From Marinobacter pelagius (GTDB lineage: Bacteria > Pseudomonadota > Gammaproteobacteria > Pseudomonadales > Oleiphilaceae): a DNA stretch of 64,000 nucleotides. The translations under genes and the position numbers were made by a program. The stretch spans positions 62,001-126,000 of the forward strand of contig NZ_QNRO01000012.1 in NCBI RefSeq assembly GCF_003315345.1, written 5' to 3'. Under the pieces are notes generated by a model. The model saw only the letters and a list, made by a program, of their open reading frames with translations, was not told where the DNA came from and did no database searches. Position 1 is the first letter of the stretch; every line of letters begins with the position of its first letter. This document shows, piece after piece, positions 16,523 to 26,781 of the stretch.

Positions 16523-17533
16523 ATGATCCGCAAATCCCTAACCGCCATGGCCCTGGTTGCAGCGTCGCCCTTTGCGTCGGCACAGAGTATTTCAATGTGT
16601 GTTTTCGATGTCATCGGTGCCAACGGAGACTTTTACAACTTCGTTGAGGACTACGCCCTGGAGATGAAAAGCCACGGGGTGGATTTCGAGTTGATGCCTT
16701 ACACGGATGAAGGTGTTGCCATCGGTGACTTCAACGCCGGCCAGTGTGACGCGGTAGCGGCGACAGATATACGCATCCGTCCCTACAACAAGTTTACTGG
16801 CAGTATCAGCGCCGTGGGTGCCATTCCCACCTACGATAACCTGCAGACCCTGCTGGCAACTTTGGCCCAGCCCAAGGCGGCCCCTCTGATGAAAGCCAAC
16901 GGCTACGAGGTTCTGGGCATTGTGCCGGTCGGCGCGGGTTACCTCTTCGTGAATGACCGCAGCATCGACACTGCCGGTGAACTTGCCGGCAAACGCATGG
17001 CAACCCTGGACTACCAGAAAGATGCCATTCACATGGTGAACTTCGTCAAAGCAACGGTTGTACCTTCCGATATCACCAACTTTGCCGGCAAGTTCAATAA
17101 CGGCTCTGTTGATACCGCCTATGCACCTGCGTTCGCCTATGAGGCTCTGGAACTTTACAAGGGCATCGGTGATAAGGGGGGTGTGGTCGACTATCCGCTG
17201 GCTCAGCTGACGCTTCAGATTGTGGCCCGGGATGACGTTCTCGACGATGCAAGCGCCCAGAAATCCCGTGAGGTTGCCTGGAACATGTTCCCGCAGGCCA
17301 TGAACCTGATCGAGAAGCAGGAAGCCGCGATTCCGGAGGAGAAATGGGTCCGGATCCCCGAGAAGGACATTCGTGGCTACCAGGAGATGTTCCGGGAAAA
17401 CCGCATCGAAATGCGGGATGGCCTGAACGGCGCCCCGGACGTTTACCACCCGAAGATGATGAGCCTGCTCAGCAAGATCCGCTGCGCCAGCAACCCTTCG
17501 GCGGCTGAATGTACCGCGGCCAACCGCGAATAA
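16523..17533 (+). CDS. Periplasmic solute-binding protein of a TRAP-type transporter
   Basis: A 336-residue exported protein: MIRKSLTAMALVAASPFASA is a signal peptide, and GGAGG precedes the ATG. The mature protein resembles TRAP binding proteins (ISMCVFDVIGANGDFYNFVEDYALEMKSHGVDFELMPYTDEGVAIGDF, split lobes around LAGKRMATLDYQKDAIHMV). It matches what I recall as the DUF6091 putative solute-binding group, the partner of TatT. It lacks the classical DctP arginine context, so the ligand may not be a simple C4-dicarboxylate. It lies between the TatT-like gene and the permease in one operon. The ligand is unknown. Confidence 0.82.
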   Translation: MIRKSLTAMALVAASPFASAQSISMCVFDVIGANGDFYNFVEDYALEMKSHGVDFELMPYTDEGVAIGDFNAGQCDAVAATDIRIRPYNKFTGSISAVGAIPTYDNLQTLLATLAQPKAAPLMKANGYEVLGIVPVGAGYLFVNDRSIDTAGELAGKRMATLDYQKDAIHMVNFVKATVVPSDITNFAGKFNNGSVDTAYAPAFAYEALELYKGIGDKGGVVDYPLAQLTLQIVARDDVLDDASAQKSREVAWNMFPQAMNLIEKQEAAIPEEKWVRIPEKDIRGYQEMFRENRIEMRDGLNGAPDVYHPKMMSLLSKIRCASNPSAAECTAANRE

Positions 17534-17548
17534 CAGGGCGGAGAACTC

Positions 17549-19600
17549 ATGAACTGGCGAGCACTGACCGCTCCGGCCGCGAGGACTCTCTACCCCGTGC
17601 ATCGTATGCACGGGGCAGTCCTCCTGCTATTACTGCTGTTCACCCTGCTGCTGGGCATGGGGAACTCCCTGCATTCCCGGCTGTTGTGGGTCGGTGAGCA
17701 GACGTGGCCGAACTACTACCTCCTGAATCCGGATGCCACGGAACCCTCGTGCCAGCTGGAAATGGATATCGACGCGGAAGTGGCCAAACGGGTGGCCGCC
17801 TACAAGCCGGACCCCGATGACCTGTTCAGCTCACCGCCTGATCCGGAGGCAATCCGCAAGTCCCTGCAAAGCAACCTGGAACTGTGTAAGCAGGAATATG
17901 CGATCTACCAGCAGAATCTGAAGCATGCCACGCCGGCACTCGGCATGTTCAAGGCGGTGGAACAGGGGCTGGCCGAGTTCCTGCTCGACAATATCGAGCT
18001 GACCAAGTACCTGTTCATTGCCATGTTTGCCATGGCAGCGGCTATTGCCGCGCTGGATACCGACCACATTGCGCTGCGGCTGCCACGCAATCGGGCGGAA
18101 TGGCGACTTAGCCAGGGTGTGCAGTTTGTGGTCAACGGCCTGATGGTTCTGTCCCTGAATGCCTATCTCGGCAAGCTTGCTACCTCGCCAGGCTCTGAGG
18201 ACACCATGAGCTTGCAGTATGCCTGGGCCGGGGTGTTCGGGCTGTTCATGGTGATCAACGCAGCTCGATTCCTGAACGTTCCGGACCGGATCCGTGCCGG
18301 CAAGCTCAGGGCGTCCTCCGGCCTGGTGATTCCGCTGTATTGCGGCATGGGCCTGATCGCCATGAGTTATTTCTTCCTGGTGGATGGCTATGCATCGGGC
18401 CTGGCTATCTATTTCGGAATGATGTCCAACCTCTCATCGATGTTCATCAACATCGGCCTGTACGTGCTGGTGGGCATGATGCTCAAGCAGACCCGGATTC
18501 CGGAGCTGCTGCTGAACGTCATCAAGCCTTTCAATCTTCCCGCTCCGTTGCTGGCTTCGGTGATCATTTTTGCCACCGCCTTCCCGACGGCGTTTACCGG
18601 TGCATCGGGCATCTTCATCCTGGCCGTCGGTGGCGTTGTCTACGACGAGCTGCGCCGCGCCGGTGCCGGTCGGCAGTTGTCGCTGGCCACCACCGCCATG
18701 TCCGGCAGCCTGGGTGTGGTGCTCAACCCTTGCCTGTTGATCGTTGTGGTGGCGGCCCTGAACAAGGAGGTCACCACCACCGAGATGTATAGCTGGGGCT
18801 TCTGGGTCTTCATTATGTCGGCCAGCCTGTTTTCGCTGATCGTGTGCAAGACCGAGGGCAACTGGAAACCACGGCCCGCCCCCGGTGCTTTTCGGGCGGC
18901 CATCGGCGAGACCCGGGCCTTGCTGCCCTACGTGGTCGTGGGGGCTATCGTCATCCTGGCGATCTGGATCATCCTTGGGCTGCAATTCAATGAGTACAGC
19001 GCCCCGCTGATTCTGCCGCTGGTGATGCTGGCTCTGGTGCTGCTGGATGCTGGCCGGGACAGCCGGGAAGACGGGGAGACCCGCGCCCAGGCGTTCTGGA
19101 GCCGGAGCTCTGCGGCCGCCAGTGATTCCGCGGTGCATATCGGCGCGCTGCTGGCCCTGATCGGCTTCTCGATCTGTCTGGGCGGTATCCTGGAGCGTTC
19201 GGACATCGTCCATGCACTGTTCCCGGAAGATCTGACTAGTCCCTGGATTGCCATGCTGGTGATCGTGGTGATGCTGACCGTTATCGGCATGGTGATGGAT
19301 CCGTTCGGCGCCGTCATCCTGGTATCCGCCACCATTGCCCAGCCTGCGATCCAGCTGGGTATCGATCCACTGCATTTCTGGATCGTGTGTCTCGTTGCCT
19401 TCGAGCTGGGGTATCTCAGCCCGCCCGTGGCGTTGAACCACCTGCTGACCCGGCAGGTGGTGGGGGAAACGGAAGTGCTCGCGGCCGAGCGCACCGGTTC
19501 CTTCTGGCACCGCTATGAGCGTCTCCTGCTGCCCCTGGCAGTCATGGGGCCGACACTCCTGCTGGTCGCCTTTGTTCCGTTGTTGTTCTACGCGTTGTAA
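17549..19600 (+). CDS. TRAP transporter fused small/large permease (DctQM type)
   Basis: A 683-residue inner-membrane protein beginning 16 bases after the binding-protein stop, with GGAGAA as ribosome site. One N-terminal helix (about 25-45) is followed by a soluble segment of about 100 residues with cysteines, a DctQ-like helical part (about 150-260) and then the large DctM domain, with characteristic text FATAFPTAFTGASGIFILAVGGVVYDEL and VMDPFGAVILVSATIAQPAIQLGIDPLHFWIV. TRAP permeases import substrates using a sodium gradient. Fusion of the two subunits explains the absence of a separate small permease gene. Together with the two genes upstream it forms a complete TatT-binding protein-permease system. 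A terminator follows directly. Confidence 0.9.
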   Translation: MNWRALTAPAARTLYPVHRMHGAVLLLLLLFTLLLGMGNSLHSRLLWVGEQTWPNYYLLNPDATEPSCQLEMDIDAEVAKRVAAYKPDPDDLFSSPPDPEAIRKSLQSNLELCKQEYAIYQQNLKHATPALGMFKAVEQGLAEFLLDNIELTKYLFIAMFAMAAAIAALDTDHIALRLPRNRAEWRLSQGVQFVVNGLMVLSLNAYLGKLATSPGSEDTMSLQYAWAGVFGLFMVINAARFLNVPDRIRAGKLRASSGLVIPLYCGMGLIAMSYFFLVDGYASGLAIYFGMMSNLSSMFINIGLYVLVGMMLKQTRIPELLLNVIKPFNLPAPLLASVIIFATAFPTAFTGASGIFILAVGGVVYDELRRAGAGRQLSLATTAMSGSLGVVLNPCLLIVVVAALNKEVTTTEMYSWGFWVFIMSASLFSLIVCKTEGNWKPRPAPGAFRAAIGETRALLPYVVVGAIVILAIWIILGLQFNEYSAPLILPLVMLALVLLDAGRDSREDGETRAQAFWSRSSAAASDSAVHIGALLALIGFSICLGGILERSDIVHALFPEDLTSPWIAMLVIVVMLTVIGMVMDPFGAVILVSATIAQPAIQLGIDPLHFWIVCLVAFELGYLSPPVALNHLLTRQVVGETEVLAAERTGSFWHRYERLLLPLAVMGPTLLLVAFVPLLFYAL

Positions 19601-19624
19601 CTTCGCTTAGGTACATTGAAGTCA

Positions 19625-19655
19625 CCGCCACCGGCCCGGCCGCTGGCGGTTTTTT
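19625..19655 (+). terminator. Intrinsic terminator of the TRAP operon
   Basis: CCGCCA at 19625-19630 pairs with TGGCGG at 19644-19649 around a GC-rich loop that can itself pair (CCGGCC), and six T residues follow at 19650-19655. Confidence 0.85.
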
Positions 19656-19774
19656 CATCCGTGGAGGGGGTATTCCCGTACTCGAACACAAGAGCGGTAA
19701 CGAATGTCGGGGGATGGTGTATGCTTGAATTGGCAGACGGAAAAGGCGAATTGAAAGAACGAAAGGGACCCGGG

Positions 19775-22459
19775 ATGTTTCGGAAAAGCTTGGTAGTGGG
19801 CCTGGCAGTGGCTATGGCCGGTTGTGGCGGTGGCTCCGGTGATGGCGAAAGCGAGCCGGTGGATGTAGCGCTCTCCGGGATTATCGATATCGAGGCCGGG
19901 ACCCGGGTGGATGCCGATACTGCCGATTCGCTCATGCTAAGCGGCACACCCGAAACGGCGCCCCAGTCGTTGCCGGGTGAGTTTATCCTGGCCGGCTATG
20001 TGAGCGGGTCCTCGGGTTTTTATCCCGGTGATTCGGATGTGCCGTCCACGGAATACTTTGCCGACACCGAAGATGTTTTTTCGATTCCAATGGTTCCGGG
20101 CCAGACGGTGTCCTTGCAGGCGTTTTCCACGCGCGCTGGTCAGTCCAGCCTTGCAATGCAACTCAGGGATCCCGCTGACACGGCCGCTCCTGCCATTGAC
20201 AGCGACGCGACGAACGATACGGTCTCCCAGATCAGTGTGACTCTGCCCGAAAGTGAGACCGAGGGACCTTACGAACTTGAAGTTTTGGCGGGCGATGCCA
20301 GACCTTTGCTCTACATTCTGACCACCTCGGCTGCCGGTTTATCCGCCTCACAAGCTGCCTATGAATGGCCTAACCACCAGTTTGCTGAGGGCGAGGCAAT
20401 CGTTCTCATGGAGGCCCGGAAAGATTTCCCAGGAGCTGTCGCTGCGCAAATGTCAGCACTTGGTATGGCTAAGGCCCGAGGACTTGGCCGGGGGCTCTGG
20501 CAGGTACGAATGAGTGAGGCTCTGAGTCAGGGCCAGGGGCGAGGTGCCGAGCAGACCCTGGTCTGGATCGAGCGCTTGCGGAAGCAAGCTTCGGTTAAAA
20601 ACGCAGTACCCAATTATCTGGCCGAAAATCAGGTTACTTCGCCTACGCCCATTAATGAGCCCATATACGCCGATCCGGCACAGGGTCAGCAATGGCACTA
20701 TGAGTTGCTGAACGCCCCCATTGCCTGGCAGTTGTCGTCTGATGCCGGGGCCGAAGTCAGGGTTGCAGTGCTGGATACCGGGCTTTTCGGTCAACCTCCG
20801 GAGAACTGGCACCTCGACCTGAATGCCAATGTGGGTGACGGCTATGACTTTGTCTCGGACGAATACGACAATGATGGCGACCCGGGCCCGGACAGCAATC
20901 CTTCCGACCCGGGTAACAGCATAGGTAGCAGCGTCTACCACGGTACCCACGTGGCTGGGACAGTTGCTGCTGCAGTGAATGGCACCGGTGGAGGAGGCGT
21001 AGCCTTCAATTCCACGCTGGTTCCGGTCCGGGTGCTGGGTGAGGGGGGGACAGGCTCGTCCGCGGATCTTCTCGCAGCGTTGAACTGGGTGAATGATGAC
21101 GGCACAGGCAAGCCCAGGGCAGAAGTAATAAACCTTAGCCTGGGTGGCCTGCCATATATCCAGAGCCTGCAGGATACCATCAACCAGGGTACGGATCGTG
21201 GTGCAATTTACGTGGCGGCTGCGGGTAATGCCGCAACCAACACCCCATCTTATCCGGCTGCCTTTGCAAATGTTTTTGCGGTCAGTGCTGTGGACGGTGC
21301 CGGTGTTCTTTCTTCTTATTCCAACTTCGGCTCCTGGGTCGATCTGGCTGCCCCGGGTGGTGATGCCAGCCGGGACGGCAATGCCGATGGCCGGGGTGAC
21401 CTGGTCAGTAGCACCAGCGCCGCCGTTCTGGACGGAGATACTGCCCCCTCAGCCACCTATGCGTTGCTGCAGGGCACGTCCATGGCCGCTCCACATGCAT
21501 CGGGTGTGCTGGCCTTGATGAAAAGCGAGAACGGGTTGCTAGATTACCCGGCGGTGAATGCAATGCTGCAGGCTGGCAAACTCACGGTTTCCTCCTGTGA
21601 CAGTGCCTGTAGAAACGACGAGCTCGGCTGGGGGCTGATGGATGCCGCCAAGTCGGTCTTGGCAGCATCCGCGGCGCCTGTGACGGACCTTCTGACTGCA
21701 TCTCCCCCCATTGTCACCTTGTCCACTGAAGGTGCGACGTCAGTTTCGGTGCTACTTGAGGTCTATGGGGACCCGGAGTCAGTCTCAACTGTAAGAATAG
21801 AATCCGTCGAACTCGCTACACCTGCCGCCTGGCTCGATTGGACTTCGCCCCCACCGGGCAGTTCGGGTACGAGCTTTTCTATTGAAATGTCCCTGATTCC
21901 TGAGGCCCTGGAGGAGGGAGTATCCGAACGTACATCACTTTTGGTGACCTATCAGGGGGATCTTGAACAGCGCACTCTCGAAATCCCGGTCATCGGCCAG
22001 CAACTGGCTGACCAGGCGCTCCGCAACGCCGGTCGCCACTTCGTGCTGCTGGTGGATCCGGTCCCCGAAGGCGATATCTTTACTACCGTATCCCAGGCAA
22101 CCGTTGAGGTGGACAATGGCCAGTACCAGTTCAGCTTCCGCCCGGATGATGGCATCGAACCCAGATACCTCTCCGAAGTCCCGCCCGGAACCTACTTCCT
22201 GGTGGCCGGCTCGGACCTCGATAACGACGGCCTGATCTGTCATGCTGGCGAAGCCTGTGCCGAGTATCCGGTCTCCGGTCTCCGGGAGGAGATCACCATT
22301 ACCGCAGGTGAAGCCATCCAGGGCATCCGGATGACCACCAGCTACTCGAGGCCGACGATTTCCGCCCAGTCCCCCGATGTGCTCCCGCGCCCGGGATTTG
22401 AGGGCTATCGTGTGCTCTCGGCACAGCCGGATAACGAACCCACCAAGAGTATTCGCTGA
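19775..22459 (+). CDS. Lipid-anchored subtilisin-like serine protease (S8 family)
   Basis: An 894-residue precursor from the ATG at 19775, preceded by AAAGGGA; an earlier in-frame start lacks a ribosome site and a signal peptide. MFRKSLVVGLAVAMAGC is a lipoprotein signal. A prodomain-like region (about 20-320) precedes the catalytic domain, with Asp334 (VAVLDTGLFG), His389 (YHGTHVAGTVAA) and Ser569 (GTSMAAPHASG). After it come Ig-like beta-rich segments and a C-terminal part with DNDGLICHAGEACAEYP, a possible calcium site with paired cysteines. It should degrade proteins at the outer membrane or cell surface. The PrcB-domain lipoprotein gene starts 2 bases after its stop, so the two are co-translated, as in the treponemal dentilisin complex. 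Confidence 0.92.
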   Translation: MFRKSLVVGLAVAMAGCGGGSGDGESEPVDVALSGIIDIEAGTRVDADTADSLMLSGTPETAPQSLPGEFILAGYVSGSSGFYPGDSDVPSTEYFADTEDVFSIPMVPGQTVSLQAFSTRAGQSSLAMQLRDPADTAAPAIDSDATNDTVSQISVTLPESETEGPYELEVLAGDARPLLYILTTSAAGLSASQAAYEWPNHQFAEGEAIVLMEARKDFPGAVAAQMSALGMAKARGLGRGLWQVRMSEALSQGQGRGAEQTLVWIERLRKQASVKNAVPNYLAENQVTSPTPINEPIYADPAQGQQWHYELLNAPIAWQLSSDAGAEVRVAVLDTGLFGQPPENWHLDLNANVGDGYDFVSDEYDNDGDPGPDSNPSDPGNSIGSSVYHGTHVAGTVAAAVNGTGGGGVAFNSTLVPVRVLGEGGTGSSADLLAALNWVNDDGTGKPRAEVINLSLGGLPYIQSLQDTINQGTDRGAIYVAAAGNAATNTPSYPAAFANVFAVSAVDGAGVLSSYSNFGSWVDLAAPGGDASRDGNADGRGDLVSSTSAAVLDGDTAPSATYALLQGTSMAAPHASGVLALMKSENGLLDYPAVNAMLQAGKLTVSSCDSACRNDELGWGLMDAAKSVLAASAAPVTDLLTASPPIVTLSTEGATSVSVLLEVYGDPESVSTVRIESVELATPAAWLDWTSPPPGSSGTSFSIEMSLIPEALEEGVSERTSLLVTYQGDLEQRTLEIPVIGQQLADQALRNAGRHFVLLVDPVPEGDIFTTVSQATVEVDNGQYQFSFRPDDGIEPRYLSEVPPGTYFLVAGSDLDNDGLICHAGEACAEYPVSGLREEITITAGEAIQGIRMTTSYSRPTISAQSPDVLPRPGFEGYRVLSAQPDNEPTKSIR

Positions 22460-22461
22460 TC

Positions 22462-22947
22462 ATGACGTTGTTGTCCCGTTGTCTTTCTCTTGCCTTCGCC
22501 GGCGCCAGTTTGGTGGTTGCCGGCTGTGCCACCAGTCAGCCCCAGGTTCAGACCGACGAAGGTGCGCCCCTGGCCAGGCAGATCAGTCAGTCATCCCACT
22601 GTGGGCTGACGGCGCCCGGTCATATACTTCTGAAGAGTGAAGCCGATGTCGGCCGTCTGGAAGGGTTGCAGGGCCGGACCTTGCCCCTGGCGCCACTCCG
22701 GGCCGTGGATTTTGACCGGGAGCGGGTGGTGCTTGCGGCCCTGGGCCAGAAACCCACGGGCGGTTATAGCGTCACCCTGGTGTCCTCTGCCATCGAGGAT
22801 GACACCCTGGAGCTTGTCGTCAGTATCCGCGAACCGCAACCGGGCATGCTGGTCACCCAGGCGCTGACCACTCCCTGCGCCGCGATTGCCGTCACTGCCA
22901 GCGGCTGGAGTGACATCCGTGTCACGCCCGGGCAAAACAACCGTTGA
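22462..22947 (+). CDS. PrcB-domain lipoprotein, probable protease partner
   Basis: A 161-residue protein with lipobox VVAGC (about residues 18-22). Its C-terminal half reads FDRERVVLAALGQKPTGGYSVTLVSSAIEDDTLELVV and ends in a beta-rich stretch; the GxKPTGGY motif is the hallmark of the PrcB C-terminal family. In Treponema denticola, PrcB is a lipoprotein needed for assembly and stability of the surface protease PrtP. Here it is separated by only 2 bases from a lipoprotein subtilase, which strongly suggests a functional complex. A single cysteine pair (SHCGLTAPG and TTPCAAIAV) may form a disulfide. Whether it inhibits or chaperones the protease is unknown. Confidence 0.85.
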   Translation: MTLLSRCLSLAFAGASLVVAGCATSQPQVQTDEGAPLARQISQSSHCGLTAPGHILLKSEADVGRLEGLQGRTLPLAPLRAVDFDRERVVLAALGQKPTGGYSVTLVSSAIEDDTLELVVSIREPQPGMLVTQALTTPCAAIAVTASGWSDIRVTPGQNNR

Positions 22948-22960
22948 TCTTTGCCGTTGA

Positions 22961-24910
<1,950 letters not shown>

Positions 24911-24915
24911 TATTC

Positions 24916-24931
24916 TTTAAAGTGCTTTAAA
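24916..24931. promoter_or_regulatory. Short perfect palindrome upstream of the SLC13 transporter gene
   Basis: TTTAAAG and CTTTAAA flank TG in an AT-rich 95-bp gap between parE and the transporter gene. It could be an operator or part of a promoter; no regulator is identifiable. Confidence 0.25.
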
Positions 24932-25005
24932 AATCGCGCTTTATTCTTTTTAAGTATTCCAGATAATCGCTATGCTGCCAGTTTTCATAACGGGGAATAC
25001 CGGAT

Positions 25006-26781
25006 ATGGACTGGCAGGGCTGGTTCGCGTTGGGTCTGTCCGGCGCGGCATTACTACTGATGAGTTCAGGACGCTTTGCGCCCCACATGGTCATGATGGG
25101 CGTGCTGGTGGTGTTGAGCGTCAGTGGCCTGATTTCTCCGGAACAGGCCCTGGCCGGGTTCAGTAACACCGGCCTGATTACCGTGGTGGCATTGTTTGTG
25201 GTCGCCTCGGGCATTCACCATTCCGGCGGCGTTGATCTCCTCGTCCGGCACCTGCTTCGTTCCCCCAAAACCGTCCGCAGTGCCCAGGCCCGCATCGCCC
25301 TCCCGGTGTCCCTGCTCAGTGGTTTCCTGAACAACACGCCGGTGGTGGCGACCATGATTCCGGCGGTGCATGCCTGGTCCCGGAAGATCGGTATTTCACC
25401 CTCCAAGCTGATGATTCCCCTGAGCTATTCGGCCATCCTCGGCGGCACCCTGACGCTGATCGGCACCAGTACCAACCTGGTGGTGAATGGCCAGTACCAG
25501 CAACTGACCGGCGGCGACGGTTTCTCCATCTTCTCCATCACCATGGTGGGCCTGCCGGTGGCCGTTATTGGTCTGACGGTCATGCTGCTGGTCATGCCCC
25601 GGCTGCTGCCGGACCGGAAAGACCAGCAGAAATTCGGTTCCATGCGGGAGTTCACCCTGGAGGTGGCGGTTTCCGCCGGTGGCCCGTTGGTGGGCAAGAC
25701 CGTGGGCGAGGCGGGGCTGCGGGAGCTTGAGCGCCTGTACCTGGTGGAGATCGAACGGGATGGCAGCGTGGTGACGGCCGTGCCCTCCGAGGAGCACCTG
25801 CGCGGAGGCGACCGCCTGGTCTTTGCCGGCGATACCCAGGCCATCTCCGACCTGCTGCGGATCAACGGTATCGTCCCCTCCGTTCACGAGGATGAGCCGT
25901 CCCTGAGCAAGGACCGGACCGAGCGACGGCTGGTGGAGGCGGTGCTGTCGCCCCAGTCGGATGTGCTCGGGCTGACCATCCGGGATGCCCGCTTCCGGGA
26001 CCGCTACGGTGCGGTAGTTCTGGCGGTGGCCCGCGGGGGTGAACGGGTATCCGGCAATCTGGGCAACATCCGCCTGAAACCGGGGGATGTCCTGTTGCTG
26101 GAAGCCCGGCCAGCCTTCGTGAGCCGGCAGCGCTATAACAAGGACTTCCTGCTGATCAACGATCTGGACACCGACACGCCCCGTCACGACCGGGCCTGGG
26201 TGTCCTGGAGCATTCTGGTGGTGCTGGTGGGACTGGCGGCCTGCGGAGTCATGAGCATGCTCAACGCAGCATTGCTGGCGGCCGCATTGATGATTCTGAC
26301 CGGATGCTGTTCCGTGGGTCAGGCCCAGAAATCGGTGGATGTGCCGGTGGTTCTTACCATTGCCGCTTCATTCGCCCTGGGAGCCGCCTTACAGGAAACC
26401 GGAGCCGCCAGCTACCTGGCCGAGGGCATCCTGGGGCTCAGTCATGGCCACATTCTGCTGGCGATCCTGCTGGTCTATTTTGCGGTCTCCACCCTGACCG
26501 AGATGGTGACCAACAATGCGGCCGCCGTGCTGGTGATACCCGTGGTACTGTCCATGACCACGGCCATGGGAGCTCCCGCCGAACCTTTCGTAATTGCCGT
26601 CATGATGGCCGCATCCGCCAGTTTTGCCACGCCCCTCGGGTATCAGACCAACATGATGGTGTTCGGTCCCGGTGGCTACCGCTTTGCCGACTTCGTGCGG
26701 GTCGGGTTGCCCATGAACCTGTTTATCGGCCTGGTGACCGTGGCGGTGATTGCGGTGGTCTACGGGATCAGTCTGTACTGA
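25006..26781 (+). CDS. SLC13/DASS-family permease with two internal TrkA_C domains
   Basis: A 591-residue membrane protein. The two transport halves each hold a conserved element: FLNNTPVVATMIPAVHAW ... SYSAILGGTLTLIGTSTNLV (about 105-165) and EMVTNNAAAVLVIPVVLS ... SASFATPLGYQTNMMVFGPGGY (about 503-560). Between the halves lie two cytoplasmic TrkA_C-like domains (about 209-285 and 304-382, VRGGDRLVFAG-type and LKPGDVLLLEA). Proteins with this layout move anions such as sulfate or dicarboxylates, generally with sodium; the TrkA_C domains may bind a small ligand that gates transport. The substrate cannot be read from sequence. The 3' end overlaps the convergent EAL gene by 14 bases. Confidence 0.88.
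   Translation: MDWQGWFALGLSGAALLLMSSGRFAPHMVMMGVLVVLSVSGLISPEQALAGFSNTGLITVVALFVVASGIHHSGGVDLLVRHLLRSPKTVRSAQARIALPVSLLSGFLNNTPVVATMIPAVHAWSRKIGISPSKLMIPLSYSAILGGTLTLIGTSTNLVVNGQYQQLTGGDGFSIFSITMVGLPVAVIGLTVMLLVMPRLLPDRKDQQKFGSMREFTLEVAVSAGGPLVGKTVGEAGLRELERLYLVEIERDGSVVTAVPSEEHLRGGDRLVFAGDTQAISDLLRINGIVPSVHEDEPSLSKDRTERRLVEAVLSPQSDVLGLTIRDARFRDRYGAVVLAVARGGERVSGNLGNIRLKPGDVLLLEARPAFVSRQRYNKDFLLINDLDTDTPRHDRAWVSWSILVVLVGLAACGVMSMLNAALLAAALMILTGCCSVGQAQKSVDVPVVLTIAASFALGAALQETGAASYLAEGILGLSHGHILLAILLVYFAVSTLTEMVTNNAAAVLVIPVVLSMTTAMGAPAEPFVIAVMMAASASFATPLGYQTNMMVFGPGGYRFADFVRVGLPMNLFIGLVTVAVIAVVYGISLY

Noticed and set aside
18340-18792. Alternative-frame plus-strand ORF inside the TRAP permease
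   Set aside because: It lies wholly inside a well-supported gene in another frame, and its composition (H, R, G, P) is that of a shifted frame.
18434-19510. 358-residue open frame antisense to the TRAP permease
   Set aside because: His/Gln/Arg-rich shadow of a hydrophobic gene.
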